Assembly: GCA_021464525.1 (NCBI GenBank)
Contig: JADRCO010000064.1
Span: 1-59,712 of the forward strand
Direction: 5' to 3'
DNA from: Rhizophagus sp. LPA8_4_AMF
Lineage: Eukaryota > Glomeromycota > Glomeromycetes > Glomerales > Glomeraceae
Length of the DNA: 59,712 bases
In this document: positions 34,063 to 44,858 of the stretch, in pieces
Numbering within the stretch: position 1 is the first letter of the stretch
Layout: each line of letters begins with the position of its first letter
Position numbers and translations under genes: made by a program
Notes under the pieces: model-generated
Told to the model about the DNA's origin: nothing
Seen by the model: the letters and a program-made list of their open reading frames with translations, nothing else
Databases searched by the model: none

Positions 34063-35640
34063 TTAATTTATTATGAATTCTGAAAGAAGACGACTATTAT
34101 ATGATGCCTCAGGGTGTATAGGTATTTCCCGAATGATTTCGTTGGTTTGTACTTTATCTGCCGCTTTAAATACTTCGAAAATTTCTTCTTTTGATTCATA
34201 ACTATTATACCATTCAGAAATTTTATTATATACCATCTCTGCTGTAGGACGCTTCAAAGGGTTTTTATCCCAACACTGCTTCATAAGTTCCACATAGCAT
34301 TTTGGTGTTTCATGTGAAAACTCTGGTCGGTACTCCTCATAGCAAATTTTAAGAACAAGTTCATTTTTGTGTGCCTCGTTTGCAAATGGAGGTTTTCCTG
34401 ATGCCAATTCTGACATTATTATACCAAAACTATACATTTCAGACTCGCTCGTATATGGTTTATTTTGCAGTACTTCAGGGGCAACATAAGGCATAACTCC
34501 ATATAATTTTGAGGCTGGAGGTTCGTTTGCCGGAGTACATAGTCCTAGATCTCCCAAATATGATACGAATATTTTGTACCGGGAATTATATCGTTGATAA
34601 ATGTTGCCAGGATGAAGATCGCGGTGAAGTAATCCTGCCTTGTGGATGTCATTAAGAGCCCCAGCCACACCTCTTAACACGTTCAATTTTTCTTTCCAAG
34701 TTAGCAGTGACGCATTTCGTTTAAAAAATTGTCGAACATCACCTTCTTCATAATATCGCATCACCATAACATATTCATTTGTATTCGGATTTTGAGTAAT
34801 GCCAAGGATCCAGCCAACACTCGATAATCGACATGCGTAATTTGACTCGAGCTGCATAAATAGGAAGATATTTATAATTTATTCACAATGAAAAGTATTT
34901 AAATTTAAAGAGAAATTATAACGTACCTCTCTTAAAAAATCTACATTAATTTTTTGTGAATTGTGTAATATTTTAAGTACGACTTTTTCATTAGAACGTC
35001 TTTCTACTCGCTGCGTATCTCTGTTAAGGTTATCACGTGGTCCATCCAACCATGTAGCTAAATAAACGGTCCCAAAACAGCCTTTACCTAGACGACTAAT
35101 ATCTTTAAATTGGTTATATGGGATCCATTCCCACACTTGCCAATTTCCTTTTGCATTCATTTGTGTTTTCCGAATAAGTGCATCAATATTTTCACTTCCA
35201 CTGGCCCATTTTTCAAAATTCTTCTGATAAGTAAGAGATTCGCATTGTTGACACCAAAACTCACCTGTTCGCCCTTGATTGCAAATTTGGCAATTACCAT
35301 AATAGTACCTTTTACATGCATTACAAAGAAAACCTAAAGTTAGTTGTTCTTGACAATTTGGACAATGAGAGTATAGAGATTTGCTACTATTTAATGAACT
35401 TTCTTGAGTAAGTGCTTGATTTGCGTTATCACTCGGCTTGCTTATTTGATTAAATGGTTGGTTATTTGTTAAAATGTCGTTGTTAAGTGCGTTTATTTTA
35501 TTGGGAGTTTGGTTTACTATGGAATAACCATTGAATTTTATGAAAACTTCTTGACTTGTAACTTTGTTTTTATGTTTTTCATATGATTTTTTTCCAGAAT
35601 AAGATTTATAATACTTTACAGGATTACAGCAAAAGAACAT
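34063..35640 (-). CDS. zinc-ribbon protein kinase B (tandem paralogue)
   Basis: Two exons, 35640-34927 and 34851-34063 (intron 75 nt), 500 residues. Same layout as kinase A: four CxxC pairs (CPNC, CNAC, CQIC, CQQC at about 92-136), linker ending EWIPYNQFKDISRLGKG, glycine loop GKGCFGTVY, VVLKIL lysine, HRDLHPGN, GDLGL, VAPEVL. The N-terminal ~80 residues differ from A, including a MFFCCNPVKYYKSY start. DNA at 34338-34623 is identical to 31883-32168 of kinase A over 286 bp, while flanks diverge. All catalytic motifs are kept, so it should be active. Confidence 0.88.
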
Positions 35641-36392
35641 TGTCGTTACGTTTCTCTCTAGTGTAAATATGTATACTGTATAGTTTTAGAAGAGAAATTT
35701 TTTAAACCGGAATCTTTATATAAAATATTCCAATAGCAAGGTTACACTTTACTTCTCTTCTTTGTGCTAAAGATATTGTTTCACAGCTTCAACGCCAAAA
35801 ATAACATAGTTCATGATCTGCAATATGGGTGAATTAAGATTATTACAATACGAGATTCGGATATTACAGACTGACCCTATCGGACCGGCCGATATATGGT
35901 TTCGGCCGAGGCTAAGGGTCAATAATTCATTTTGATCTCGTCAATAAATTTAATCAATAAGTTTATCATTATTGGTTACGTTTTAAACGGTTTATGAAGA
36001 TTTTAGTTATTTAGAACAGTACTTTAAAGTTCATTGTATTCGTGTCGTGCCACATTAACTTTATTTTATTTGGTTACGCATCATTTGCACGTGACTTCAC
36101 GTTTGGCGGCAGTCGCGCCAAATTTTACAAATTAACAAAAAGGGCAGTGACCTATATTAAATTAATTTATTTTTCAGATGCTAATTATTAAACTTAATCG
36201 AGTCGGAATTCCAAGTTAGAACAGAACCACAAGTTGAATTAAAATTTTGTGATGATACATTCAAATAACATTGGTTGAGATAAATAACCTTAAATATCAG
36301 CGAGGCGTTCAATATTTTATTTCGTCAGATAGAATTTATATACAAACATATATGAACAAAAGAGAAAGAGAAAAAATTACATGGTCTAGTAA
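35641..36392. other. spacer with a short hairpin
   Basis: No gene. An imperfect GC-rich inverted repeat lies at 35873-35920 (GACCCT...GGCCGA / TCGGCC...AGGGTC). A short TTTGGCG...CGCCAAA inverted pair lies near 36101-36121. Both may be protein-binding or structural sites; nothing proves it. Confidence 0.4.
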
Positions 36393-37943
36393 AAAATAAT
36401 TTTATATTCTTTGACAGTACCTAATTTTTTATATTTTTCAATCACTCTCATAATCTATAAAAGAAAGTGATCTCTGTGGTATACGATTTTCCCAATTTGT
36501 AAAAAATCTTTCTAATTCTTTTAAAAAAATTTATGATTTTGTGTTCATAGCGTAATATAATTTTAAATTATAAAATTTTTAGGAATAATTTGCAATTATA
36601 TCACATACATCCTTATAATTATCACACCAAATATTAATACTTTCTAAATATTGACAACCAATAAAAATCTTTTTCGATAATCCTAATTCAATATATCCTG
36701 AAGAAAAAAATTTTCTAAGATTTGGACAGCGCTTGGCTATAGCCAAACATAATGAACTATCAGAATAACAAATGAAATTCTTTTAAATTCTTTCCATTGT
36801 TTTCTAAAAATCTAATTAAAACTACAACTTTTGGATATGCAACGGAAATCTTAAAATCTTTAATTGTGCAAAAATAATATATTTAATTTATCAAAATATT
36901 CAAAAGAATTATTATTGTAGTAAATAATAGTACAAGTTCTTGTAAATTTGTGTATTTGGCATAAATGATATTGGTAAATAATGTCTTCCACCATAAAGTT
37001 CATATTTGATTATTGTATTAGGAAGTTTTGTTAATGCTTAAATCATGTTTGTTGAATCTTCAAAAGTATAACTGAGTATTTCAAGTTTTTTTGAATTAAA
37101 CCGTTAATCCATTTGAAATAATTTTTTCAAAACTTTAATATGTCTAGATATTGTATATTATGACATAATAGAGATAATTGGTAAAAAAATTCAGGATAAA
37201 TATCTGAATGACAACTTAACATTGAAAGATATTTTAAACAATTCTTGCTCCAGGATAAAAATATAAGTTATAATTGGAGTATCATACATGTTAATATACT
37301 AGGAAAACGGAAACCGTTAAAGTCCGTCGCGCTCATTTACTTGGTATCTTTTTTTATTAAAAAAAAAAAAATTTCAAATTAGTAGTGTTACAAAATCGCC
37401 AGTGAAACAAGTAAAGCATATCAAAAAAGGAAAAAACAGGGGTAATTAGTGAGGTGACGTCAGCGGATGGACGGAAGGAAAATTTCATGGGTTAATCCAA
37501 AATCATTAATTCGTTATAAGTGCTCTACAATATAAAGTCCTCGCTACGCTCGGACAATAATTCTCTCAAAGAAGTTTGATTCATAAATAATTTATATATT
37601 TCCATTGCTACTATATATTTATTATAATATAAGCAATAGATTGGAAATTTGAAGAATGTTTTTTATTATTATAAACTGAAAGATTTTAATAAATGTTACA
37701 TAATTAAATAATGGAGGTTTTGAAATTGAAGTTGAAATAATAATTTACTCTTAATATGTAAGATATCTTTAGATTCATCAGGTAGGCAAGCAATTATAGT
37801 TCTATAATTCTGAATATTCTCCATAGAATTCTAGCAGAAACTTTACACCAAAGGCGATTGACCAATAAGCATGAGTATAAAGTAATATTGTCTTCTAAAT
37901 ATTCAACAATTTGATTAAGACAATCAGCAGGAAGTTGAGACAT
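36393..37943 (-). pseudogene. F-box/LRR pseudogene, interrupted by a small element
   Basis: ATG at 37943 starts a good F-box (SQLPADCLNQIVEYL, NRLWCKVSARILW), but frame is lost within 50 codons. The rest is recognisable down to the C-terminal GTVKEYKI near 36400, with many small deletions and stops. DNA similarity is closest to the intact copy at 41566-42951. It is interrupted by a 259-bp insertion at 37299-37557. Confidence 0.85.
37299..37557 (-). mobile_element. small Helitron-like element inside the F-box pseudogene
   Basis: Read on the minus strand the insert starts TTGTCCGAGCGTAGCGAGGA and ends AAACGGTTTCCGTTTTCCTAG, followed by host T. The end has a 6-bp stem (AAACGG/CCGTTT) just before CTAG, the 3' structure expected of Helitrons (hairpin then CTRR, inserted before T). 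The start is not the canonical TC, so the class is uncertain. Host sequence resumes as F-box DNA on both sides. The copy at 40657 shares both ends. Confidence 0.6.
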
Positions 37944-38139
37944 TTTATTGATTTTTATTAGAACGTCATCAAACTTAGGGGAAAAGGGTTTAAAAGTTTT
38001 AAAATCAATGAATTGTTTAAATGTAAGTTTCATTATAATAATTGTTGGTTAATGTTACTGTGCCTGCAAATCTGACGATCGATTGTGGGATTTATTGCAC
38101 CCGCAGCGAAATATTGCGACAAATTACACTATAATCCCT

Positions 38140-38345
38140 ATTACCATTCCCTGTAAAAAATGTTGATCCGTGTTTTATATTTCCATGATTTTTCCGTGAA
38201 TGTATTATTTTCGTGGAATTTATATCCTTAAATCACGGAAATTTTCATCTCTAACACGTATATCCGTGAATGTATCATTTTCACGGAATTTTTACGAAAT
38301 CAACGGAGAAATAATGGAAATATTTGGATAAAAATTTTTTATAGG
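38140..38345. repeat. TCCGTGAATGTAT repeat cluster
   Basis: Two copies of a ~32-nt unit (TCCGTGAATGTATYATTTTC then GTGGAATTT or ACGGAATTT) plus shorter CACGGAAATT words in both orientations. A dispersed repeat of unknown type; its ends are not defined. Confidence 0.45.
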
Positions 38346-38349
38346 AATT

Positions 38350-38545
38350 CGATAGGCAAGAAATTCGCGTTAATATCAGATTACAAATTCGGCAATTACC
38401 ATGATAGTAATTTTTATATACCTTAAATAGAGAAACCTCAAGTGAGTTGTTTATGATAGTTTGGACAATGGGAGTAGAGATTTAAGTTATTTAATAAATT
38501 TTCTTGAATAAGCGTTTGATTTAGACTCATTAATGATTGGTTATA
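38350..38545 (-). pseudogene. relic of the zinc-ribbon kinase N-terminal region
   Basis: DNA here aligns with kinases A and B in the stretch encoding the CxxC pairs: GGCAATTACCAT-ATAGTA, ACCT-AAGT-AGTTGTT, TTTGGACAATG-GAGTA, TTTTCTTGA-TAAG. It continues into the upstream leader. It is frame-broken and short, a third but dead copy 3 kb from the live pair. Confidence 0.65.
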
Positions 38546-38919
38546 TGTTCAGGCCTGATCGGGCCGACTGTAATTTATTTTATACAAACGTGACACTGAT
38601 ACAAATTTTTAATTACATAGATAAATAGACAAAGAGAAAAAATGAAAGAAAATAAACGTGACAAAATCTAAATAAATTCCTAATTTTGAGAAAATTTACA
38701 GAAAAAATTTATATACTATAATTAGCAATATATGAAAATTAAAATTTTATGACCTTCATTTTAATCTCATAAATATATAAATTTTAAATAAAAACACAAA
38801 TTATGATGGTAGAAATATGGTAGATGCAGTCACTGCATGTTAAGTAATGTAGTAATGACCTGCTTGCATGGCCACCTTTGAGTTCCACCAATTTTTCCTA
38901 ATTATTATGCCTAATCTAA

Positions 38920-40323
38920 TCAAAAAATTTCACATTCTTTGACAGTACCAAATTTCTTATATTTTTCAATTATTTTCTTAATTTCATTAGTCATCTCCAA
39001 ATTATAACCTTCAATAATAAAAGAAAGTGATTTTTGAGATGTACGATTTTTCCAATTTACAAAAAATTTCTCCAATTCGTTTGAAAGAATTCCTGATTTT
39101 GTATTAATGACGTAATATAATTTTAATTCGTAAAAATTTCTAGGTGAATAATATGCAACTACTTCCAATACTTTTTTATCATTCAAATAATTATCGCCAC
39201 ACCAAATTTCAATACTTTCTAGATTTTGACAGCTAACAAAAAACTCTTTTAATAATTCTAAATCATTATTTTCTACAGAAAAAAATTTTCTAAGATTTGG
39301 ACAGAGCTTGGCTATAGCCAAACATAATGAATTATCAGAACAGCATATATGAAATTCTTTTAAATTCTTTCCATTATTTTCTAAAAATTTAATTAATACT
39401 TCAACACTTGGATGTCCAAATGGAAATTTTAAAATCTTTAATTGTGTAAAAATAATATATTGTAATTTTTCAAAATATTTAAAATAATTATTATTATAAG
39501 TATAAATATGAAATGATAATACGAGTTCTTGTAAATTTGTGAATTTTGTAATAAATGATAATGGTATATAATGTCTTCCACCATAAAGTTCATATTTGAT
39601 TAATGTATTAGGAAGTTTTGTTAATGATTGAATTATATTTGTTAAATCTTCATGATTAAAACTGTACATTTTTAAGTATTTCAAGTTTTTTTGAACGGAG
39701 ATTAAATCTGGTAATCCATTTGAAATAATTTTTTCAAAACTTATGGCTAGATACTGTATATTATGACATAATTGAGATAATTGATTAAAAAATTCTGGAT
39801 AGACATTTGAACGACAATTTAAACTTGAGAGATGTTTTAAACAATCTTTTGCTCCAGGATAAGAAATAAAAGTTATACTCGGAGTATCTATCATTTTATA
39901 CGAATTGAAATATAATTCTTTCAAAGAAGTCTGATTCATGAACAATTTATATATTTCCGTTGCTACTATATATTTCTTATGATTTAAGATTTGTAGAGTA
40001 ATAGATTGAAAATTTTGAAGAATACTTTTAATTATGTTATCAATGTTATAAATTGAAAGATTTTTAATAAATGTTACATAATTAAATAATGGAAGTTTTG
40101 AATTTGATGCTGAAATAATGATCTTATTCTTATTTAAGATTTCTTTAGATTCATTAGGAAGACAAGCAATTATGGTTCTACAATTCTGAATATTTCTCCA
40201 TAAAATTCTAACTGAAACTTTACACCATAGACGATTGACTAATAAGCATGAATATAAAGTAATATTGTCTTCTTCTAAGTATTCAATAATTTCATTAAGA
40301 CAATCAACGGAAAGTTGAGTCAT
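38920..40323 (-). CDS. F-box/LRR protein 3
   Basis: Intronless, 467 residues. I start at ATG 40323 (TQLSVDCLNEIIEYLEED); the longer open frame lacks an upstream ATG. F-box core NRLWCKVSVRILWRNIQN, then leucine-rich repeats (LKHLSSLNCRSN, IQYLAISFEKI, LKYLKMYSFN, LQELVLSFHIY, LKILKFPFGH, LESIEIWCGD) and the terminal EKYKKFGTVKECEIF. Middle member of a minus-strand tandem array with the pseudogene at 36393 and the gene at 41566, which shares KEFHICCSDxSLCLA and xHYIPLSFI nearly word for word. SCF adaptor by family; target unknown. Confidence 0.85.
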   Translation of the reverse strand: MTQLSVDCLNEIIEYLEEDNITLYSCLLVNRLWCKVSVRILWRNIQNCRTIIACLPNESKEILNKNKIIISASNSKLPLFNYVTFIKNLSIYNIDNIIKSILQNFQSITLQILNHKKYIVATEIYKLFMNQTSLKELYFNSYKMIDTPSITFISYPGAKDCLKHLSSLNCRSNVYPEFFNQLSQLCHNIQYLAISFEKIISNGLPDLISVQKNLKYLKMYSFNHEDLTNIIQSLTKLPNTLIKYELYGGRHYIPLSFITKFTNLQELVLSFHIYTYNNNYFKYFEKLQYIIFTQLKILKFPFGHPSVEVLIKFLENNGKNLKEFHICCSDNSLCLAIAKLCPNLRKFFSVENNDLELLKEFFVSCQNLESIEIWCGDNYLNDKKVLEVVAYYSPRNFYELKLYYVINTKSGILSNELEKFFVNWKNRTSQKSLSFIIEGYNLEMTNEIKKIIEKYKKFGTVKECEIF

Positions 40324-40656
40324 TTTGTTGATTTTTGTTGGAATTATAAATGTCAAATTTAGGGGGAAAGGGTTAAAAAAATGTAAATCAATGAGTCAAT
40401 GTTTAAATGCAAGTTCATTGAAATCGTGTTACCGGACATTCATTTTATAGGTGACACAGACTATTGTACTCACAGCGTAGTACTGTTTGTACATTGATTT
40501 AAATATTTGCAATCTAGAATTACTGAAACGTGGTAAAAATTATTTCTACTGTATAATCCGAATAATACATATAGAGGTCAGAAGGCAACTTCAAGATTTT
40601 GCCTAAAATAAACATTTTTTCCAAGACCATAGTTAGGGTTTACAAAATTATTCTAA

Positions 40657-40865
40657 TTGTCCGAAACCGTTAGCGAAGGACTATTTACCGTACTATACTA
40701 GTAAAATTTGTTTTAACCCCCGTTTTTGCCCTGTCACAATCGACAATTTTATTTCCTTTTTTTGAATATGTATCACGATTCATGTAATACTACCTATATA
40801 TGACCCTTGAAATATGCCAGCGAGTTATGCAACGCGAAGGACTTAAACGGTTTCCGTTTTCCTAA
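40657..40865 (+). mobile_element. second copy of the small Helitron-like element
   Basis: Starts TTGTCCGAAACCGTTAGCGA and ends AAACGGTTTCCGTTTTCCTAA before T: the same termini as the insert at 37299-37557 with a different, shorter interior (209 bp). Hairpin at 40845-40859. The CTAA end fits CTRR. Confidence 0.55.
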
Positions 40866-41565
40866 TTTAACATGATACGACGCATCATTGAGTTGAAATA
40901 AATTTGAAATTAAATCAGTTTAAATTAGCGTATAAACCAAAATTACTAAATAGTAAAGTACTAGTATTAAGATCACATAACTCATATCATCAATGTCATT
41001 TGTATCACTTGCCAACACTGTTCAAACAAATGTCAAAAAATTTATTTCTTTTCATAAAAATAATCTTAAAATCTAAGATCACTAATAAAATATTTCAGAC
41101 ATCCATAAATAATTTTTTAAAAAAGTAGGCCCATGTTGTAAATCCTGAAAAAAATAATTAATAATTATCACAAGGCAAAGTATTAAATGTTTCTAATTGC
41201 ATATATATTTACTTGCCGTGCGTTAACCCACTTATAATGATTGAGAAAAAACAATCGCCCATATACCGATATACGTTAATGATAGTCGTCTGAAATTTTA
41301 TGGAGATTTTATGAAATTGCAAACGTCAGCAGTTCATGACGCTACTTCGTTCTTCAAACATATATAAATTTCTTTATTGATTTATTACTCTTAAAAATAA
41401 GAATCCTTTTCACAATTCCCTTCACACACTATTAAATTTAATCACACTTTATACTTCAATAGGGTAGTTCAATAATACAATTTTTATTTAGTCATTTAAA
41501 GATAGAAATTTATTTTTTTTATGTAAACATATAATAAAAAGAGAAAAGAGAAAGTATAAAATGAT
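40866..41565. other. spacer between tandem F-box genes
   Basis: No gene. A 74-codon open frame at 40904-41128 is low-complexity Leu/Lys/Asn and unsupported. Confidence 0.4.
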
Positions 41566-42951
41566 CTAATAAATAATTTCACATTCTTTGACAGTACCTA
41601 ACTTTTTATACTTTTCAATCACTTTCATAATTGCATTGGTCGTCTTTAAATTATAACCTTCAATAATAAAAGAAAGTGATTTTTGTGGTATACGTTTTTT
41701 CCAATTTATAAAAAATTTTTCTAATTCTCCTGAAAGAATTTCCGATTTTGTGTTCGTAGCATAATATAATTTTAATTTATAAAAACTTCTAGGTGAATAA
41801 TTTGCGATTATATCCCATACATCTTTATAATTATCATTACACCAAATATTAATACTTTCTAAATATTGACAACCAATAAAAATCTTTTTCAATAATCCTA
41901 ATTCAATATATCCTGTAGAAAAATATTTCCTAAGATTTGGACAGAACTTGGCTACAGCCAAACATAATGAACTATCAGAACAGCATATATGAAATTCTTT
42001 TAAATTCTTCCCATTGTTTTCTAAAAATTTAGCTAATAATTCAACTTTTGGATATCCAAATGGAAATCTTAAAATCTCTAATTGTGTAAAAGTAATAATA
42101 TATTGTAATCTTTCGAAATATTTAAAAGAACTACTATTATTGCTAAATGATAAAACAAGTTTCCGTAAATTTGTGTATTTAGAAATAAATGATAATGGTA
42201 TATAATGTATTCCTCCATAAAGTTCATATTTGACTAATGTATTAGGAAGTTTTGTTAATGATTGAATTATATTTGTTAAATCTACACGAAAATAACTGTA
42301 CATTTTTAAGTACTTCAAGTTTTTTTGAACGGAGATTAAATCTGTTAATCCATTTGAAATGATTTTTTCAAAACTTATGGTTAGATATTGTATATTATGA
42401 CATAATTGAGATAATTGATAAAAAAATTCAGGATAAATATTTGAACAACAATATAAACTTGAGAGATTTTTTAGACAATCTTTTGTTCCAGGATAAGAAA
42501 TAAAAGTTATAATTGGAGTATTTACCATGCCATACAAGTTAAGATATAATTCTTTCAAAATAGTTTGATTCATGAATAATTTATATATCTCCATTGCTAC
42601 TATATATTTCTTATAATATAAGCTTTGTGGAGTAATAGATTGGAAATTTTGAAGAATATTTTTAATTAAGTTATTAATATTATAAATTGAAAGGGTTTTA
42701 ATAAAAGTTGCATAATTAAATAATGGAGGTTTTGAAGTTGAAATAATAATTTTATTCTTATGTAAGATATATTTAGATTCATTAGGAAGACAAGCGATTA
42801 TAGTTCTATAATTCTGAATATTTCTCCATAAAATTCTAACAGAAACTTTACACCATAGACGATTGACTAATAAGCATGAATATAAAGTAAAATTGTCTTC
42901 TTCTAAATATTCAACAATTTCATTAAGACAATCAGCGGGAAGTTGAGACAT
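41566..42951 (-). CDS. F-box/LRR protein 4
   Basis: Intronless, 461 residues from ATG 42951 (SQLPADCLNEIVEYLEEDNF); the open frame upstream of it has no ATG. F-box core NRLWCKVSVRILWRNIQN, leucine-rich repeats (LKNLSSLYCCSN, IQYLTISFEKI, LKYLKMYSYF, LRKLVLSFS, LEILRFPFGY, LESINIWCND), terminal EKYKKLGTVKECEIIY. Closest relative in the window is F-box protein 3, so this is a recent tandem duplicate. CRSD of the fourth repeat is CCSN here, suggesting drift in the recognition surface. Confidence 0.85.
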   Translation of the reverse strand: MSQLPADCLNEIVEYLEEDNFTLYSCLLVNRLWCKVSVRILWRNIQNYRTIIACLPNESKYILHKNKIIISTSKPPLFNYATFIKTLSIYNINNLIKNILQNFQSITPQSLYYKKYIVAMEIYKLFMNQTILKELYLNLYGMVNTPIITFISYPGTKDCLKNLSSLYCCSNIYPEFFYQLSQLCHNIQYLTISFEKIISNGLTDLISVQKNLKYLKMYSYFRVDLTNIIQSLTKLPNTLVKYELYGGIHYIPLSFISKYTNLRKLVLSFSNNSSSFKYFERLQYIITFTQLEILRFPFGYPKVELLAKFLENNGKNLKEFHICCSDSSLCLAVAKFCPNLRKYFSTGYIELGLLKKIFIGCQYLESINIWCNDNYKDVWDIIANYSPRSFYKLKLYYATNTKSEILSGELEKFFINWKKRIPQKSLSFIIEGYNLKTTNAIMKVIEKYKKLGTVKECEIIY

Positions 42952-44858
42952 TTTGTTGATTTTTATTAGAATTATTAAAATGTTGTCAAATTTAGGGGAA
43001 AAAGGGTTGAAAAAGAAGTTTAACAATCAATGAATTGTTTAAATGCAAGTTCATTGTAATCGTGTTACAAACCATTTTTTTATAGGTGTCACAAGACTAT
43101 TATGTCACGGCGAATACCATTTGCGAAATCATTAGAATAACGGACTTTGAAAGTGATCTTTCCTAATTTTGATATTCCAAAATACACATATACATGTTAA
43201 ATATCATTGAGATTTTACCATCGCCGGGCTTACAAAACATGAATTGAGAAAGCTCCAAAGGCATAATAATACTTATGATGAATTCTGTAATTATACTTAT
43301 AAAAAAAAGTAGATGACATGGGTCAGACCGGTATTAAATTAGGCCCGAGTTAATGTAACTAAATTAAATCAGAATTGCTTCATTTGTTTGTTTGTTGTTT
43401 GTCGATAGATGTTGTTAACTATGTGATCACGTGTCTATGCTCGACATGACGACATCACGCATTTTTTGCCGATAGGCATTTTACCGACATGTATCAATCA
43501 TGTTTGCGTCGGGTAATTTTCATATCGGTTAAATGCAATTTCGGTGAAATAAAGTTAGGTAATTTTTTCAATATCGGTAAAATGGAAATCAGCAAGATGT
43601 CGGTTAATTTCATGTATCTGATAGTTGCAGCTGCTACTCTCCAATTTTGATACTATATTGGGTGGGGAAATTCTGAAATGCGAAAATCTCAATGATACAA
43701 TATCCCCCCCCTCTATCCAATAAATATGTTATAAAAGCATCGAAAAAAAAAATTAAACGCTCATGCATATTAATGGTTTCGAACTCATCATTAATTACTT
43801 GGAATGTTATAGAAACTTTGGATTTTAAAATATTTTATTGCTCGTATTTTAAAGTAATATGTTAATTTTCAGTTAGAATTTACCTAAAGCACATGAAAAC
43901 CGTGGAAAACTTTATCTCACATCTCGTCTATCATAGACCCAAATTAAGATTTTAACGAATTTAGCGATCCGATCGTCAGCTAATAATTCACTGCTGCCGA
44001 TCTAAAATATTTACATGTGTTATCACGCTAAAATTTAATTCCCAAATTGAACTCGAAATTTTATGCTATCTCGTTACTCATTAGTAAAAAAATAAAGTAT
44101 AGAAAATTTACGTGCGAAATTTAATTATATAGAATCGGTCAACAGATCATTATATTATCGTGACGATTAAAATTTTTCAACGCTACTCGTGCTACAACGT
44201 TCTTATTTTGATATGTTTGCGATGATAAAAAAAAAAAAACAAAAAACATCCCTGGGGTTACAATTACAATGAAATGTACAGTACAGATGATCAAATCATT
44301 TACAAAATGTTGCATCACTCAAATTCGTCATACCCATACCCATGTTATATAGGTTATAAATGGATATTCTTATGTTCATTTATTACTATTTAAACTATAC
44401 TTACTGTGCCTCAATTATACAATTCTTACTATTTTTACTATTTTTGTAATTATTTTATTAAATTGTGTTACGTGTCTACGTAACTTTACGTACTTAAATT
44501 ATTAATTAACTGAATGTGGTGACCAGGGGGGTAATACAAATTCTCCTTTTTTGTCAACTATCCCCTTATGCACGTACATGCAGTATTTCATTTTTTTGAA
44601 GAAATAAAAATACCAACTCAATTTTTATTTCTCAACAGCTTTTGAACCGTGAGCTGTTGCATTCATTAACTAAAACGTATCTTGCATCTCAATCGTGCAG
44701 AAAAAATTATTCTAGTATGATAATTACAATATTTTTAATGTTTTATTAATAATAATAATAATAATAAATAATAATAAGAGACACAAGAAATACAAATTCT
44801 TTCACACGATTAATACGATTAATTCAATGTATTTATTTTTAATTATATGATATAAAAT
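42952..44858. other. long intergenic region between divergent genes
   Basis: No coding sequence. 43465-43615 holds several ATCGGTWAAATG / TTCGGTGAAAT / ACCGACATG words in both orientations, a decayed repeat. A (TAA)n microsatellite lies at about 44745-44776, shortly before the start of the large membrane protein gene. Runs of C (43703-43710) and A (44228-44238) occur. Confidence 0.45.

Noticed and set aside
36101..36121. TTTGGCG...CGCCAAA as an E2F-type site
   Set aside because: No gene starts nearby to regulate and one site is not evidence; left as a minor inverted repeat.
40904..41128. 74-codon open frame between F-box genes
   Set aside because: Low-complexity, no homology to anything in the window, no supporting splice sites.
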